Shown piece by piece: positions 18,404-27,103 of a stretch of DNA of 64,000 bases. Position 1 is the stretch's first letter; every line of letters starts with the position of its first letter. The notes beneath the pieces are model-generated. The model saw only the letters and a list, made by a program, of their open reading frames with translations, had not been told where the DNA came from and ran no database searches. A program made the position numbers and the translations under genes. Origin of the DNA: Dehalococcoidia bacterium. Lineage in GTDB: Bacteria; Chloroflexota; Dehalococcoidia; Lucifugimonadales; Lucifugimonadaceae. Where the stretch lies: the NCBI GenBank assembly GCA_026421215.1, contig JAPKBN010000006.1:1-64000 (forward strand). Reading direction: 5' to 3'.

Positions 18404-19435
18404 ATGATGCGAGCACTCGTCTATCACGGCAGAAACGATATCCGGTTGGATCAGGTTCCTGAACCCGAAATCGGTCCAGGTGAGGCGAAAATTCGCATAA
18501 CGAACACTTCGATCTGTGCTACCGATATCGAAGAGTGGAAGTACGGTCCAACGTACATCACGTCCGTTCCGACCGTGATGGGGCACGAGGTATCCGGGCG
18601 TGTGGAGGAGATAAGGGACGGGTCTTCCGGGATATCTGTTGGCGATCGAGTGATGGTGGACAACGTTCTCGTTTGCGGCACCTGTTACTGGTGCCTCTCT
18701 GGCTCCCAAGCGACGTGTCCCAATATGGAGGTCGCCGGGTTGGGGCGCGACGGCGGACTCGCGGAGTTCATGATCTGGCCCGCAGATCACCTGATCGAAC
18801 TGCCGGAGGGCGTGAAGGACGACGAAGCGCCTCTCCTTGAGCCGGCGACTGTGGCCGTGCATGCGGTCCGACGGTCCGGTGTGTGCGTTGGTGATTCGGT
18901 GGCGGTTTTGGGAGTTGGCACGGTGGGTGCGCTGACGCTTCAGGCGTATAAGGCGGCGGGCGCTGTCGTGTACGCCGTGGACGTTCGCGCGAGCAGTCTT
19001 CAGATGGCGGCCCGACTTGGCGCGGATGAGGTGGTAGATGCGAACCGGGGAGATGCCGGAGACTCCTTGCGTGATCTGACGGGCGGCATCGGACCTGATT
19101 TCGTGGTGGAGACCGCCGGAGCCGTCCGTACTCCGCTAGACGCGTTCGACTGGGTGCGGCGAGCCGGGACCGTTGTGCTGGTCGGAATCTACGCCGCCAA
19201 ACCCGAGGTTGATTTCAACGTGATCGTCAGTAAGGAGCTTCGGGTGATCGGTAGCGTGGCCGCCGGCACCGGCGATATGCGCGCCGCCGCGAAGTTGGTC
19301 GCCGACGGCAAGATACGGCTGGGAGAGCTTGTATCGGACCGCATCTCGCTAGATCGCGTGATTCCCGACGGTTTCGAGCGCATGGCGTCCGAATCTAAAG
19401 ATGTGTTCCGGATAGTTGTCTCGCCGGACGCCTGA
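18404..19435 (+). CDS. zinc-dependent medium-chain alcohol/polyol dehydrogenase
   Basis: About 343 residues from the ATG at 18404 (MMRALVYHGRNDIRL), which is the usual family N-terminus; the open frame extends 23 codons further upstream without conserved sequence. Features: catalytic-zinc Cys and GHE in SICATDIEEW...VMGHEVSGRV, a four-cysteine structural zinc lobe (VCGTCYWCLSGSQATC), and the Rossmann motif VLGVGTVGALTLQ with acidic VDVRAS, indicating NAD preference. This layout matches sorbitol/threonine/galactitol-type dehydrogenases. Together with the DUF4432 and aldo/keto reductase genes that follow, a sugar or polyol oxidation pathway is plausible. Confidence 0.87.
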   Translation: MMRALVYHGRNDIRLDQVPEPEIGPGEAKIRITNTSICATDIEEWKYGPTYITSVPTVMGHEVSGRVEEIRDGSSGISVGDRVMVDNVLVCGTCYWCLSGSQATCPNMEVAGLGRDGGLAEFMIWPADHLIELPEGVKDDEAPLLEPATVAVHAVRRSGVCVGDSVAVLGVGTVGALTLQAYKAAGAVVYAVDVRASSLQMAARLGADEVVDANRGDAGDSLRDLTGGIGPDFVVETAGAVRTPLDAFDWVRRAGTVVLVGIYAAKPEVDFNVIVSKELRVIGSVAAGTGDMRAAAKLVADGKIRLGELVSDRISLDRVIPDGFERMASESKDVFRIVVSPDA

Positions 19436-19474
19436 TTAATACCCGAATCAAACATCTCCAGAAAGGCGTGATCC

Positions 19475-20557
19475 ATGCATTACGAAGGTGAACGGACCTA
19501 TGGCTGCCGGATTTCGAGCGCCTGGACATATCGCGGCCTGAGGACGGTGGTTCTGGAGAACGAACTGCTCCGGGTCGTAGTCCTCGCGGACAAGGGCGCT
19601 GACGTCTACAGCATCGTCCACAAACCCTCGGACACCGACTTTATGTGGCGGACTCCATGGGGGGTAAGGGATCCGCAGAAGTTCATCCCTACCACCGGGG
19701 GTGCCGAGAACAACTGGCTGGATGTGTACGAAGGCGGCTGGCAGACGGTCGTGCCGCATGGTGGGTATCCCTCGACGGTGGCGGGCGCCGAATTAGGGCT
19801 GCACGCCGAGATGAGCACGATCCCGTGGGATGTCGTTATCGATGAGGACACCCCTGAACGCGTGGCCGTGACCTTCAGCGTCCGTGGATATCGGACTCCT
19901 TTTTCTGTGACCAAGACCATGACTCTCGAATCTGGGAGCGGTGTCTTGACCTTGGACGAGACTGTGACGAATGACGGAGAGGTGGAGGCTGACGCCGCCT
20001 GGTTGGAGCACCTGGCAATTGGCGCGCCTTTTCTGTCGGACCGCTGTCGGCTGGACGTTCCGTCGTGCACGGTGTTAACCGACCATGAGTCGACGGACGG
20101 GTCATCAAAACTGGTGACCGATCACAGAGGTCCATGGCCGAACGTTCCAGCCAAGGACGGGACGTTGATCGATTTCACTCGTATGCCGCCTATGGAGGAT
20201 CGCTCTCTGGACATGGCGTACATGACAGAGATGCCGGAGGGTTGGTACGCCGTCACTAATGAAGAGACCCAGGTTGGCTTCGGGCTGAGGTTCCCGGCTG
20301 ATGTGTTTCCGTACCTCTGGTACTGGCGAAACCTTGGCGGTGGCTGGGGTTATCCGTGGTACGGACGTTGCTACAACGTGGGGCTGGAACCCTGCACCTC
20401 GATGTCTAACGGCGGGTTGGCGGGGGCGATAGAGAACGGCACGGCGCGCCATTTCGCGGCAGGGGAGTCGCTTTCGGTGACGATTAAGGCAGTGGCTTAC
20501 ACGGGCACAGGGCCTGTGATAGGGATCGACGCCAATGGTGTGGTGACCCGGGGGTAG
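19475..20557 (+). CDS. DUF4432/aldose-1-epimerase-like protein
   Basis: A 360-residue protein resembling the DUF4432 branch of the galactose-mutarotase fold. The opening (RGLRTVVLENELLRVVVLADKGADV) is the usual E...L...VLPDKGAD-type start, followed by LLHTGGAENN-like TTGGAENNW, the WLEHLAIGAPFLS segment (conserved His in the substrate pocket) and LWYWRNLGGGWGYPWYG near the C-terminus. Such proteins are believed to epimerise or bind aldoses; activity is mostly inferred. It starts 39 bp after the zinc dehydrogenase with GAAAGG upstream and likely shares its transcript. Confidence 0.75.
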   Translation: MHYEGERTYGCRISSAWTYRGLRTVVLENELLRVVVLADKGADVYSIVHKPSDTDFMWRTPWGVRDPQKFIPTTGGAENNWLDVYEGGWQTVVPHGGYPSTVAGAELGLHAEMSTIPWDVVIDEDTPERVAVTFSVRGYRTPFSVTKTMTLESGSGVLTLDETVTNDGEVEADAAWLEHLAIGAPFLSDRCRLDVPSCTVLTDHESTDGSSKLVTDHRGPWPNVPAKDGTLIDFTRMPPMEDRSLDMAYMTEMPEGWYAVTNEETQVGFGLRFPADVFPYLWYWRNLGGGWGYPWYGRCYNVGLEPCTSMSNGGLAGAIENGTARHFAAGESLSVTIKAVAYTGTGPVIGIDANGVVTRG

Positions 20558-20810
20558 AAGTGGGTGGTGAGTAAAGCGCTTTTTGCCGTGAGAAAAACGT
20601 ATGTGACGGATGACAAAAGGGCGGTTGATGCGAGGCTGAGAAGCAATCAAATGTGTGATTATTCCCGGCGAGAGATAGTTGGAGTGAAGGCCATAGGCCT
20701 AACATCACACCCGTACGTAATGGCTGCACACCTCTACAATGCGGCGACATTTGATTACGTAACCGATCCGGCACCTTCAGAAACCATGGACACAAGAAGA
20801 AGGACACGAT

Positions 20811-21815
20811 ATGCGCACACGGCAGTTCGGCGACTCGGGCCTGGAGACATCGGCGATCGGATTCGGCGGCTGGCCAATGGGACGTGGCCAGTACGGCGAC
20901 CTTGACGACGATGAGGCGATATCGGCCGTACACGCAGCCTTTGATGGTGGGATCACTTTGTACGACACCGCCGCGGTGTACGGCTGGGGCTACGGCGAGA
21001 CGTTGATGGGAAAGGCGATCAAGGACCTTAAACGGGAAGATATCGTTCTCGTAACCAAGGGTGCACGGGAGTGGAAGGTCGATAACTCTGATAACCGGTC
21101 CGCCACGGTCGCAGACTCCGATCCAGACCTGCTGCGGGCTTCGATAGACGCCAGCCTGAAGAGGCTCCAGACCGATTACATCGACGTGTTCCTGATCCAC
21201 TGGCCCGACAAGGGCCGGCCTTTCTCAGACCCGATGGAAGTGCTTGAGGAGGCCAAGAAGGCGGGCAAGATCAGGCACACGGGTGTGTCCAACTTTTCCG
21301 TGCCGATGATGGAAGAGTCGCTACAGACCAGCCCCATCATCACGGAGCAGATCGGCTACCACATCTTTGATCGCCGACCTGAGGCGGATGTTATGCCATT
21401 CGTACAGTCGCACGGCATGGGCGTCATGGCCTACGGGTCGATGGCGCACGGGTTGTTGACAGGATCGTGGAGTCCGGTGCAGAGCTTTGGCGACGACGAC
21501 TGGCGTAAGGGCGGCGCTAATTTCGGTATCCAGAACTGGGGGCCGGAGCACCTCGCTGCAAACGTGGCTGCTGTTGAGAAACTGAAAGGCATCGCGGCCG
21601 ACCACGGCAAAACGATCGCTCAGCTGGCCATCGCGTGGGTTCTGGACAACCCGACGGTGAGTGTGGCGCTTGCCGGGGCCAAGAAACCTTCAGAAATAAT
21701 CGAAGACATGGGCGGCGACTGGGACCTGCCAGCCGGGCTCAAGGAAACGATCGACAACCTTGTCCTTGGCGAAGGCTCGGGTGTAGGCCTGTCCGGCATG
21801 GAGATCGCCACGTAA
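20811..21815 (+). CDS. aldo/keto reductase
   Basis: A 334-residue TIM-barrel aldo/keto reductase. The catalytic tetrad is in place: Asp and Tyr in LYDTAAVYGWGYGETLMG, Lys in VLVTKGARE and His in DVFLIHWPD. The NADPH-binding end is present as QLAIAWVLDNPTVSVALAGAKKPSEI. Family members reduce aldehydes, ketones or sugar carbonyls. AAGGA lies upstream of the ATG. The stop overlaps the next start (TAATG at 21813-21817), so translation of the amidohydrolase is probably coupled. A -10-like TACAAT at 20736-20741 may belong to its promoter. Confidence 0.9.
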   Translation: MRTRQFGDSGLETSAIGFGGWPMGRGQYGDLDDDEAISAVHAAFDGGITLYDTAAVYGWGYGETLMGKAIKDLKREDIVLVTKGAREWKVDNSDNRSATVADSDPDLLRASIDASLKRLQTDYIDVFLIHWPDKGRPFSDPMEVLEEAKKAGKIRHTGVSNFSVPMMEESLQTSPIITEQIGYHIFDRRPEADVMPFVQSHGMGVMAYGSMAHGLLTGSWSPVQSFGDDDWRKGGANFGIQNWGPEHLAANVAAVEKLKGIAADHGKTIAQLAIAWVLDNPTVSVALAGAKKPSEIIEDMGGDWDLPAGLKETIDNLVLGEGSGVGLSGMEIAT

Positions 21816-22603
21816 TGATGATTGTTGACACGCATTGCCACGCCAGTCACAACTGGTTCGAGCCGGTCGAAACCCTTGTCCACGTCATGGACATGGATGA
21901 GGTGGACCACGCCTTGCTGCTCCAGCACCGGGGCACATACAACGCCGACTACCTGTTCGAGTGCTGTGAGCGCTTTCCCGGCCGCTTAAGGGCCGCGGTG
22001 CAGATCGATTCTAGCGGTGATGACCAGGTCGGAGCGCTGGCGTACGAGGCCGAGCGCGGCGCTGCCGGCGTGCGGCTGTACACCGACGATAACGGCGCGC
22101 CCGAGCAGCCGGGATTGTGGAAGGCTGCCGGTGAACTTGGCGTCGCGGTTAGTGCGCAAGGCACGTTTGAGGGCTTCCTGACGGACGGATATCGGGATTT
22201 GATCGCTTCGGTGCCGGATACACAGATCGTTATCGAACATTTCGGCAATGCGGGGCATGGTCATAAAGCCCCGTATGAGAAGTTCAAGAGGCTGATGGAG
22301 CTGGCCGAGTTGCCAAATACGACTATGAAGCTACACGGCCTCGGCGAGATAGCTGATAGGCCTGCCATCCTTCAGCCGGACTATCGGATCGAGAACATCC
22401 CGCCGTTTGTCGAGATGGCGGTGGAAGCGTTCGGCCCAAAGCGCCTGATGTGGGGGAGTGACTTTCCGCCGAGCGCCGGGAGAGAGGGTTATCACAACGC
22501 CCTAGAGGGTATCCGGAGCCACCCGGCATTGTCCGGCGGTGAGGATGCGCAAGAGGTGATGGGCCGTACCGCTGCACGCGTCTTTGGTTTTGGATCTAGG
22601 TGA
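21815..22603 (+). CDS. amidohydrolase-2 family TIM-barrel hydrolase
   Basis: About 262 residues from the ATG at 21815 that overlaps the preceding TAA; an ATG directly after (21818) is equally possible. The N-terminal IVDTHCHASHNWFEP gives the HxH metal motif, IVIEHFGNAGHG and TTMKLHGLGEI provide further His residues, and LMWGSDFPPSAGREGYHNAL carries the C-terminal metal-binding Asp. This pattern fits the amidohydrolase-2 group (lactonases such as 2-pyrone-4,6-dicarboxylate lactonase and decarboxylases such as ACMSD). Substrate unknown; a lactonase acting after the sugar dehydrogenases is an attractive guess. The stop overlaps the next gene (GTGA). Confidence 0.82.
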   Translation: MMIVDTHCHASHNWFEPVETLVHVMDMDEVDHALLLQHRGTYNADYLFECCERFPGRLRAAVQIDSSGDDQVGALAYEAERGAAGVRLYTDDNGAPEQPGLWKAAGELGVAVSAQGTFEGFLTDGYRDLIASVPDTQIVIEHFGNAGHGHKAPYEKFKRLMELAELPNTTMKLHGLGEIADRPAILQPDYRIENIPPFVEMAVEAFGPKRLMWGSDFPPSAGREGYHNALEGIRSHPALSGGEDAQEVMGRTAARVFGFGSR

Positions 22604-23169
22604 CCTATGATCCCGAGGGAACGGTATTCAATCCGGAACCACCGACGGTTCCAAGGGATCTGTTAAGTCGAGCATTAAACGCTGCGTTGCTCAATCGTGT
22701 GACGTTTCGGGACGTCAGCGACGATGTTGGCGGAAACGTACAGGTTTACGGACTTGTTGGCGCGGCGGCTGTAGCTTCCGCGATCGGGTCGATCGGAGAT
22801 CCGGGCATCGCCATCGCGAATGCGGTCCTGGTGGTAGCCGGTTGGTTGATATACGCACACGTTGCGTCGCTCATGCGTGGCGTGCTATTCGATTCGATAC
22901 ACGCCGACGCCAGTCGTGAGGGAATGATCCGCGTCGTAGGGATCGCATATGGCCCGACTCTATTAAGGGCATTTGCGATCATCCCGGTCATCGGCGGAGT
23001 GATCTGGCTGCTGTCCACAATATGGTTTCTAGTGGTGGTTGCGGTCGGTTTGAAAACGACCCTGGCCTTCGACAACTACTGGCCGGCGATCGGCATCATC
23101 GTCGTGGGAGCGCTGGTGAACGGGGTCCTGTCCTACATCGTCTTCTACATGGTGTTAGGAGTCCGTTGA
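22600..23169 (+). CDS. Yip1-domain-like integral membrane protein
   Basis: A 189-residue membrane protein with a ~45-residue soluble N-terminus and about five hydrophobic segments (around residues 48-65, 68-90, 115-135, 138-152 and 158-185). The arrangement and FDN/GI..VG.L.NG pattern resemble the Yip1 domain family, whose bacterial members have no defined function. The GTG start overlaps the amidohydrolase stop in GTGA (22600-22603), so it is translationally coupled. No signal peptide or catalytic motif is visible. Confidence 0.6.
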   Translation: MTYDPEGTVFNPEPPTVPRDLLSRALNAALLNRVTFRDVSDDVGGNVQVYGLVGAAAVASAIGSIGDPGIAIANAVLVVAGWLIYAHVASLMRGVLFDSIHADASREGMIRVVGIAYGPTLLRAFAIIPVIGGVIWLLSTIWFLVVVAVGLKTTLAFDNYWPAIGIIVVGALVNGVLSYIVFYMVLGVR

Positions 23170-23264
23170 ACTTCTTCATTAACGAGATGTGGGCGGAGTC
23201 AAATAACTGGGCCCGCCCTTAACCCTCTGAATCGACACCCTTAAGTGGACCAGGGAGACTAACA

Positions 23265-24410
23265 ATGGTGGACACAACCGGAGTATCTGTATTTCAACGA
23301 ATGGGTCTAACGCCCGTCATCAACGCCGGTGGGACGAACACAAAGCATTCCGGTTCGCGGATGCGGCCTGAGGTGATCGAGGCCATCGAGGAGTCGTCGA
23401 GCGTGTTCCTGAACATTGACGAACTGCTTATACGGGCGGGTGAGATGATCGCACAGGCGATAGGAGTTGAGGCGGCGTTTGTGACAAGCGGCGCCGCCGG
23501 TGGACTGGTCCTACAATCGGCCGCTGTATTGACCGGTACGGATGTGGCACGCATCCAGAGTCTTCCGATTACCGACTGGTTTCCGAATGAGTTGATCATC
23601 CAGCGTCAGCACCGCTTCCACTACGACCACGCGTACCTGATGACGGGGGCACAGTTTGTTGAGGTAGGCAAAGGTCGCCACTGCTACCCGGAAGAGGTCG
23701 AGGCGGCGATTACACCCAACACGGCCGGGATCATTCATCTCGTATCACCTTTCACCGGTTCGGGTGACATTCCTCTTCCGGTACTGGCGGAGATCGCACA
23801 CCGGCACGACCTCCCGGTGATCTGCGATGCCGCATCCATGCTGCCGCCCCGCGAGAACCTGACCCGGTACCTGGATGAGGGCGCCGACATCGTCAGTTTT
23901 AGCGGCGGTAAGGGTATGCGTGGGCCTCAGAGTACGGGCATCTTGATCGGTAGAGCGGACCTGATCGAAGCTGCCCGGTTGAACGCAGCACCGAATCAGG
24001 CGATTGGCCGCCCGATGAAGGTCTCCAAGGAAGAGATCGTCGGGTTGGTCGCTGCTATCGAAACGTTTGTATCCGAGGATCAGGATGCCGAGACGAACCG
24101 GTTCCGGCGGCAGTGCGAGATGGTTGTTGACCAGATCACCGAGATCCCGGGTATCCGGGCTCAGGTGGAGCACGACGACAAGGATCACCCGATTCCGCAC
24201 GCGGTTATCTATTTTGAACGTAACTGGCGCGGCCCTGATGGCGATGAGATTCATCGGCGTTTGATGGCGCGGTCGCCGAGGGTTTACATCAGCCCGCTTG
24301 GGTTTATGGGCGAGATATACATGGATCCGATCAACCTGCAGGATGGCGAGATCGAGATCGTGGCCGAGGCGATAAGGGACGAACTGTTGAAGGCCTCGAA
24401 CGGGGGCTAG
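23265..24410 (+). CDS. SelA-fold PLP-dependent enzyme (aminotransferase/ammonia-lyase type)
   Basis: A 381-residue fold-type I PLP protein related to L-seryl-tRNA(Sec) selenium transferase and D-glucosaminate-6-phosphate ammonia-lyase. Seen: PVINAGGTNTKHSGSRM (conserved N-terminal G-T-x-T-x-x-G region), AAFVTSGAAGGLVL (phosphate-binding turn), LPVICDAASMLPP (Asp to pyridine nitrogen) and DIVSFSGGKGMRGPQSTGILIG with the internal-aldimine Lys. It is shorter than true SelA (~460) and no selenocysteine genes are near, so an ammonia-lyase or similar catabolic function is more likely. GGGAG lies upstream of the ATG. It ends the catabolic block. Confidence 0.8.
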   Translation: MVDTTGVSVFQRMGLTPVINAGGTNTKHSGSRMRPEVIEAIEESSSVFLNIDELLIRAGEMIAQAIGVEAAFVTSGAAGGLVLQSAAVLTGTDVARIQSLPITDWFPNELIIQRQHRFHYDHAYLMTGAQFVEVGKGRHCYPEEVEAAITPNTAGIIHLVSPFTGSGDIPLPVLAEIAHRHDLPVICDAASMLPPRENLTRYLDEGADIVSFSGGKGMRGPQSTGILIGRADLIEAARLNAAPNQAIGRPMKVSKEEIVGLVAAIETFVSEDQDAETNRFRRQCEMVVDQITEIPGIRAQVEHDDKDHPIPHAVIYFERNWRGPDGDEIHRRLMARSPRVYISPLGFMGEIYMDPINLQDGEIEIVAEAIRDELLKASNGG

Positions 24411-24765
24411 GGGAGCTGATCGGGCAGAACAAGGCTCGCCCCTACGACCTACACACGGTCATCATGAGTCCGAGGCGAAGAATTTTCCGTGGGTCCGTTA
24501 ATTAGGGCTATTGTCGGACGGCAAGATTTTGTCATTGTCGGTAGCCGGCCTCAACGATAAATATCGCGCTGGCGGCTTGCTGCTCTACGAGCGGGACACT
24601 TCTCACCTCACTCCTTTCCCTGACCAGAAGAGGAGGGCAGAAGTATCGATACGAGTGAAGTCACCAATTCCTTAGTTCACCTGCCGCCGTTTACAATGTC
24701 TTTTCGCCAGTTGGCGATCGTCGATTCTTTCGTCGTAACAACATCCACCGGTACCCGTATTTCAA
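24411..24765 (+). other. gap before the his operon, partly repeat-derived
   Basis: This 355-base gap lies between the PLP enzyme and hisG. The first part (24421-24492) looks like a dispersed repeat fragment. The last part carries a -10-like TACAAT at about 24691-24696, a candidate his promoter with no clear -35. I see no leader peptide rich in His codons and no T-box. Confidence 0.5.
24421..24492. repeat. degenerate dispersed-repeat-like segment
   Basis: The text GGGCAGAACAAGGCTCGCCC followed by a GTCATCATGAGTC..GGCGAAGAAT stretch has the look of non-coding repeat families that carry a GGGC..GCCC core and a GTCATCCTGAG..GCGAAG module. It is recognised by appearance only; no second full copy is in this window. 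Related GTCATCC/GGATGAC words occur at 29105-29200. Confidence 0.35.
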
Positions 24766-25794
24766 GTGCCATATCTCCGTATAGCTCTCCCATCTGAAGG
24801 CGCACTCTCCACCGCCGCAACTGAACTGCTACGTGACGCAGGGATGCGCGTCAATCGCTCAAGCAGTCGTACCTACACGGCCCGTATTCCGGCCGTTGAC
24901 GGTGTCGAAGCGCTCTTTCAGCGTGCTTCCGACATCACTGGTCTGATAGACCGAGGTGTAGCCCACATCGGGATTGTCGGCCTGGATCAATTTGAAGAAG
25001 AACATGATGAGGATGGTGATGGGGTCATCCTGATTTCGGACCTCAAGTTCGGTGGGTCTGACCTCGTATTCGCCGTGCCGGACGAGTGGACCCTGGTCCA
25101 CTCGATCGAAGATCTAGCGCGTAAAGCGGAGGAGATCGAGAATGGTGGACGCATACTCAGGGTCGCCACCAAGTACCCTCGACTTGTCGGCCGTTATCTC
25201 ACGGAGCACGGCATCAATTACGAGCCGGTGAGCGCCAAAGGCGGACTCGAAGCGCGCCCGGAGATTGGCGACGCCGACTTGATTGCGGACATAACAGCAA
25301 CCGGCACGACGTTTCGTCAGAACCGACTACGGCGCCTTGACGACCCGCCAGTCCTACGATCTTCGGCGGTATTGATCGGAAACCTGAAGTCTCTTGATCG
25401 GGATGACGCCGGACTCGAGCCCTTGCGACAGATTCTCGAACGCCTCGAATCGCGCGTGGCAGGACAGGGTTATCAGTGGGTGATTGCCAACATCGAAGGT
25501 GAATCGGCGGAGGCTGTCGCGAGCCGCGTCAACTCAGATCCGCGCTACTCCGGGCTACAGGGACCGACGATCGGACAGGTGTTCAGCAAGTCCGGCGGTT
25601 CATGGTTCTCGGTCCAGGTGGTGGTTCCCAAGAAAGATTTGATCCCGGCCATCGATTACATGCGCCAGCTCGGGGCCAGCGGTATCACCGTCAATGAGCC
25701 CGCATACGTTTTCGAGACCCCCTGCGCCGCATACGCCGAGCTTCGGAAGAAGCTTGGCCGACCGCTCGCAGGGAACGGCAGTGTAAAGGCATGA
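24766..25794 (+). CDS. hisG: ATP phosphoribosyltransferase (long form with C-terminal regulatory domain)
   Basis: A 342-residue HisG, first enzyme of histidine synthesis (ATP + PRPP to phosphoribosyl-ATP). The GTG start gives LRIALPSEGALSTAATELL, the normal N-terminus. DRGVAHIGIVGLDQF and LRVATKYPRLVGRYL are conserved in the catalytic domain, and ADLIADITATGTTFRQNRLR is the PRPP-binding loop (normally D.v..G.Tl). The last ~75 residues (FSVQVVVPKKDLIPAIDYMRQLGASGITV) match the ACT-like histidine-feedback domain of the long form, so no HisZ partner is needed. At 342 residues it is longer than usual (~290-300) because of extra sequence before the regulatory domain. hisD overlaps by 4 bp (ATGA). 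Confidence 0.9.
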   Translation: MPYLRIALPSEGALSTAATELLRDAGMRVNRSSSRTYTARIPAVDGVEALFQRASDITGLIDRGVAHIGIVGLDQFEEEHDEDGDGVILISDLKFGGSDLVFAVPDEWTLVHSIEDLARKAEEIENGGRILRVATKYPRLVGRYLTEHGINYEPVSAKGGLEARPEIGDADLIADITATGTTFRQNRLRRLDDPPVLRSSAVLIGNLKSLDRDDAGLEPLRQILERLESRVAGQGYQWVIANIEGESAEAVASRVNSDPRYSGLQGPTIGQVFSKSGGSWFSVQVVVPKKDLIPAIDYMRQLGASGITVNEPAYVFETPCAAYAELRKKLGRPLAGNGSVKA

Positions 25795-27065
25795 AACGGG
25801 TCACGGGTCTCTCGGCAGCCCTAGGGTTACTGTCTGGATCACAACCGAACGACGAAGAGGCCGACAGGGTGGCAGCGCGAATCATCGACGATGTTCGCCG
25901 CAATGGCGACGCTGCGGTGAATCGAATCTCCGGCGAACTGGATGGGGAGCCACTCGACTTCCTGGAAGTGTCCAGGACCGATATTGACGCAGCTTTAGCC
26001 GCCATCCCGACCGAGACCCGTGAAGCGCTTGAGACGGCAGTGGAACGCGTACGCACTTTCCAGTCGGCTGCGATGCCTAAGAGCTGGCACGACGATGAAC
26101 GGCACTACGGCGAACTGGTGACGCCGGTAAAACGTGTTGGCGCATATGTACCCGGCGGTACGGCGCCGCTGGCGTCCACCGTAATCATGACCGTCGTTCC
26201 GGCACGTGTGGCAGGCGTGGACGAGGTTTACCTGACGACCCCTGCAGCTGGGGACGCGCTTCCGCACCCGGCTGTACTCGCCTCCGCCGCCATATCTGGA
26301 GCAGACCGCGTCTTTAAGGTAGGCGGAGCGCAGGCGATCGCCGCGTTTGCGTATGGGACGGAAACCGTGCCTGCCGTTGATCTGATCGTCGGCCCCGGTA
26401 ACGTTTGGGTTACCGCCGCCAAACGCCAGTTGTTCGGGCGTGTGGGCATCGATGGCCTGTACGGACCTACCGAGACGCTCGTCGTAGCGGACGAGACGTC
26501 GGACCCGGAATTCTGCGCCAGCGATCTGCTTGCCCAGGCGGAGCACGACGTCCGAGCACGGCCGATCCTTGTTAGCACGTCCTCGGAAATTGCGGACGCC
26601 GTCGAGGCCGCCCTCTGGAGGCAGTTAGCGGATCTGCCTAGAAATGCGATCGCCGGCGAGGCTGTCGAGACCAATGCCGTGTCGGTTGTCGTCGGTTCCG
26701 TAGAAGAGGCGATAGAGGTCGCAAACGCGGTGGCGCCCGAGCACCTTTGTCTTGCGATTACCAATCCTGCGCCGTATATATCGCTTGTCCGTAGCGCCGG
26801 CGGGTTGTTTGCCGGTGAGTATTCCGCCGAGGTCATAGGGGATTATATTGCCGGTCCAAGTCATGTGATGCCGACCGGAGGTACGGCCCGATTTGCTTCA
26901 GCACTGAACGTGAGGCACTTTCTCAGGTTCACGCCGGTCGTTGACCTGGATAGCACAGGATTCATGGAGATCGCACAACAGGCCGCGGTGCTGGCTCGCA
27001 CAGAAGGCCTTCATGGTCATGCCAACGCGGCAGAGCTGCGCATGAAACGGCTTATCGGGGAGTAG
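25791..27065 (+). CDS. hisD: histidinol dehydrogenase
   Basis: A 424-residue HisD catalysing the last two steps of histidine synthesis (histidinol to histidine, two NAD+). Strong signatures: VKRVGAYVPGGTAPLASTVIM, VGGAQAIAAFAYGTETVPAVDLIVGPGN, AEHD (zinc/substrate ligands), VAPEHLCL (catalytic Glu-His pair) and GPSHVMPTGGTARFASALNV. Length is normal. The ATG overlaps the hisG stop as ATGA (25791-25794), implying translational coupling. Confidence 0.95.
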   Translation: MKRVTGLSAALGLLSGSQPNDEEADRVAARIIDDVRRNGDAAVNRISGELDGEPLDFLEVSRTDIDAALAAIPTETREALETAVERVRTFQSAAMPKSWHDDERHYGELVTPVKRVGAYVPGGTAPLASTVIMTVVPARVAGVDEVYLTTPAAGDALPHPAVLASAAISGADRVFKVGGAQAIAAFAYGTETVPAVDLIVGPGNVWVTAAKRQLFGRVGIDGLYGPTETLVVADETSDPEFCASDLLAQAEHDVRARPILVSTSSEIADAVEAALWRQLADLPRNAIAGEAVETNAVSVVVGSVEEAIEVANAVAPEHLCLAITNPAPYISLVRSAGGLFAGEYSAEVIGDYIAGPSHVMPTGGTARFASALNVRHFLRFTPVVDLDSTGFMEIAQQAAVLARTEGLHGHANAAELRMKRLIGE

Positions 27066-27103
27066 CCCGGGGCACGGTCATGTGGTGTAATCCCGTTTAC
27101 TGA

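Noticed and set aside
24411-24765. His-codon leader peptide or T-box before hisG
   Set aside because: No run of His codons and no T-run hairpin. The region looks like repeat debris plus a plain promoter.
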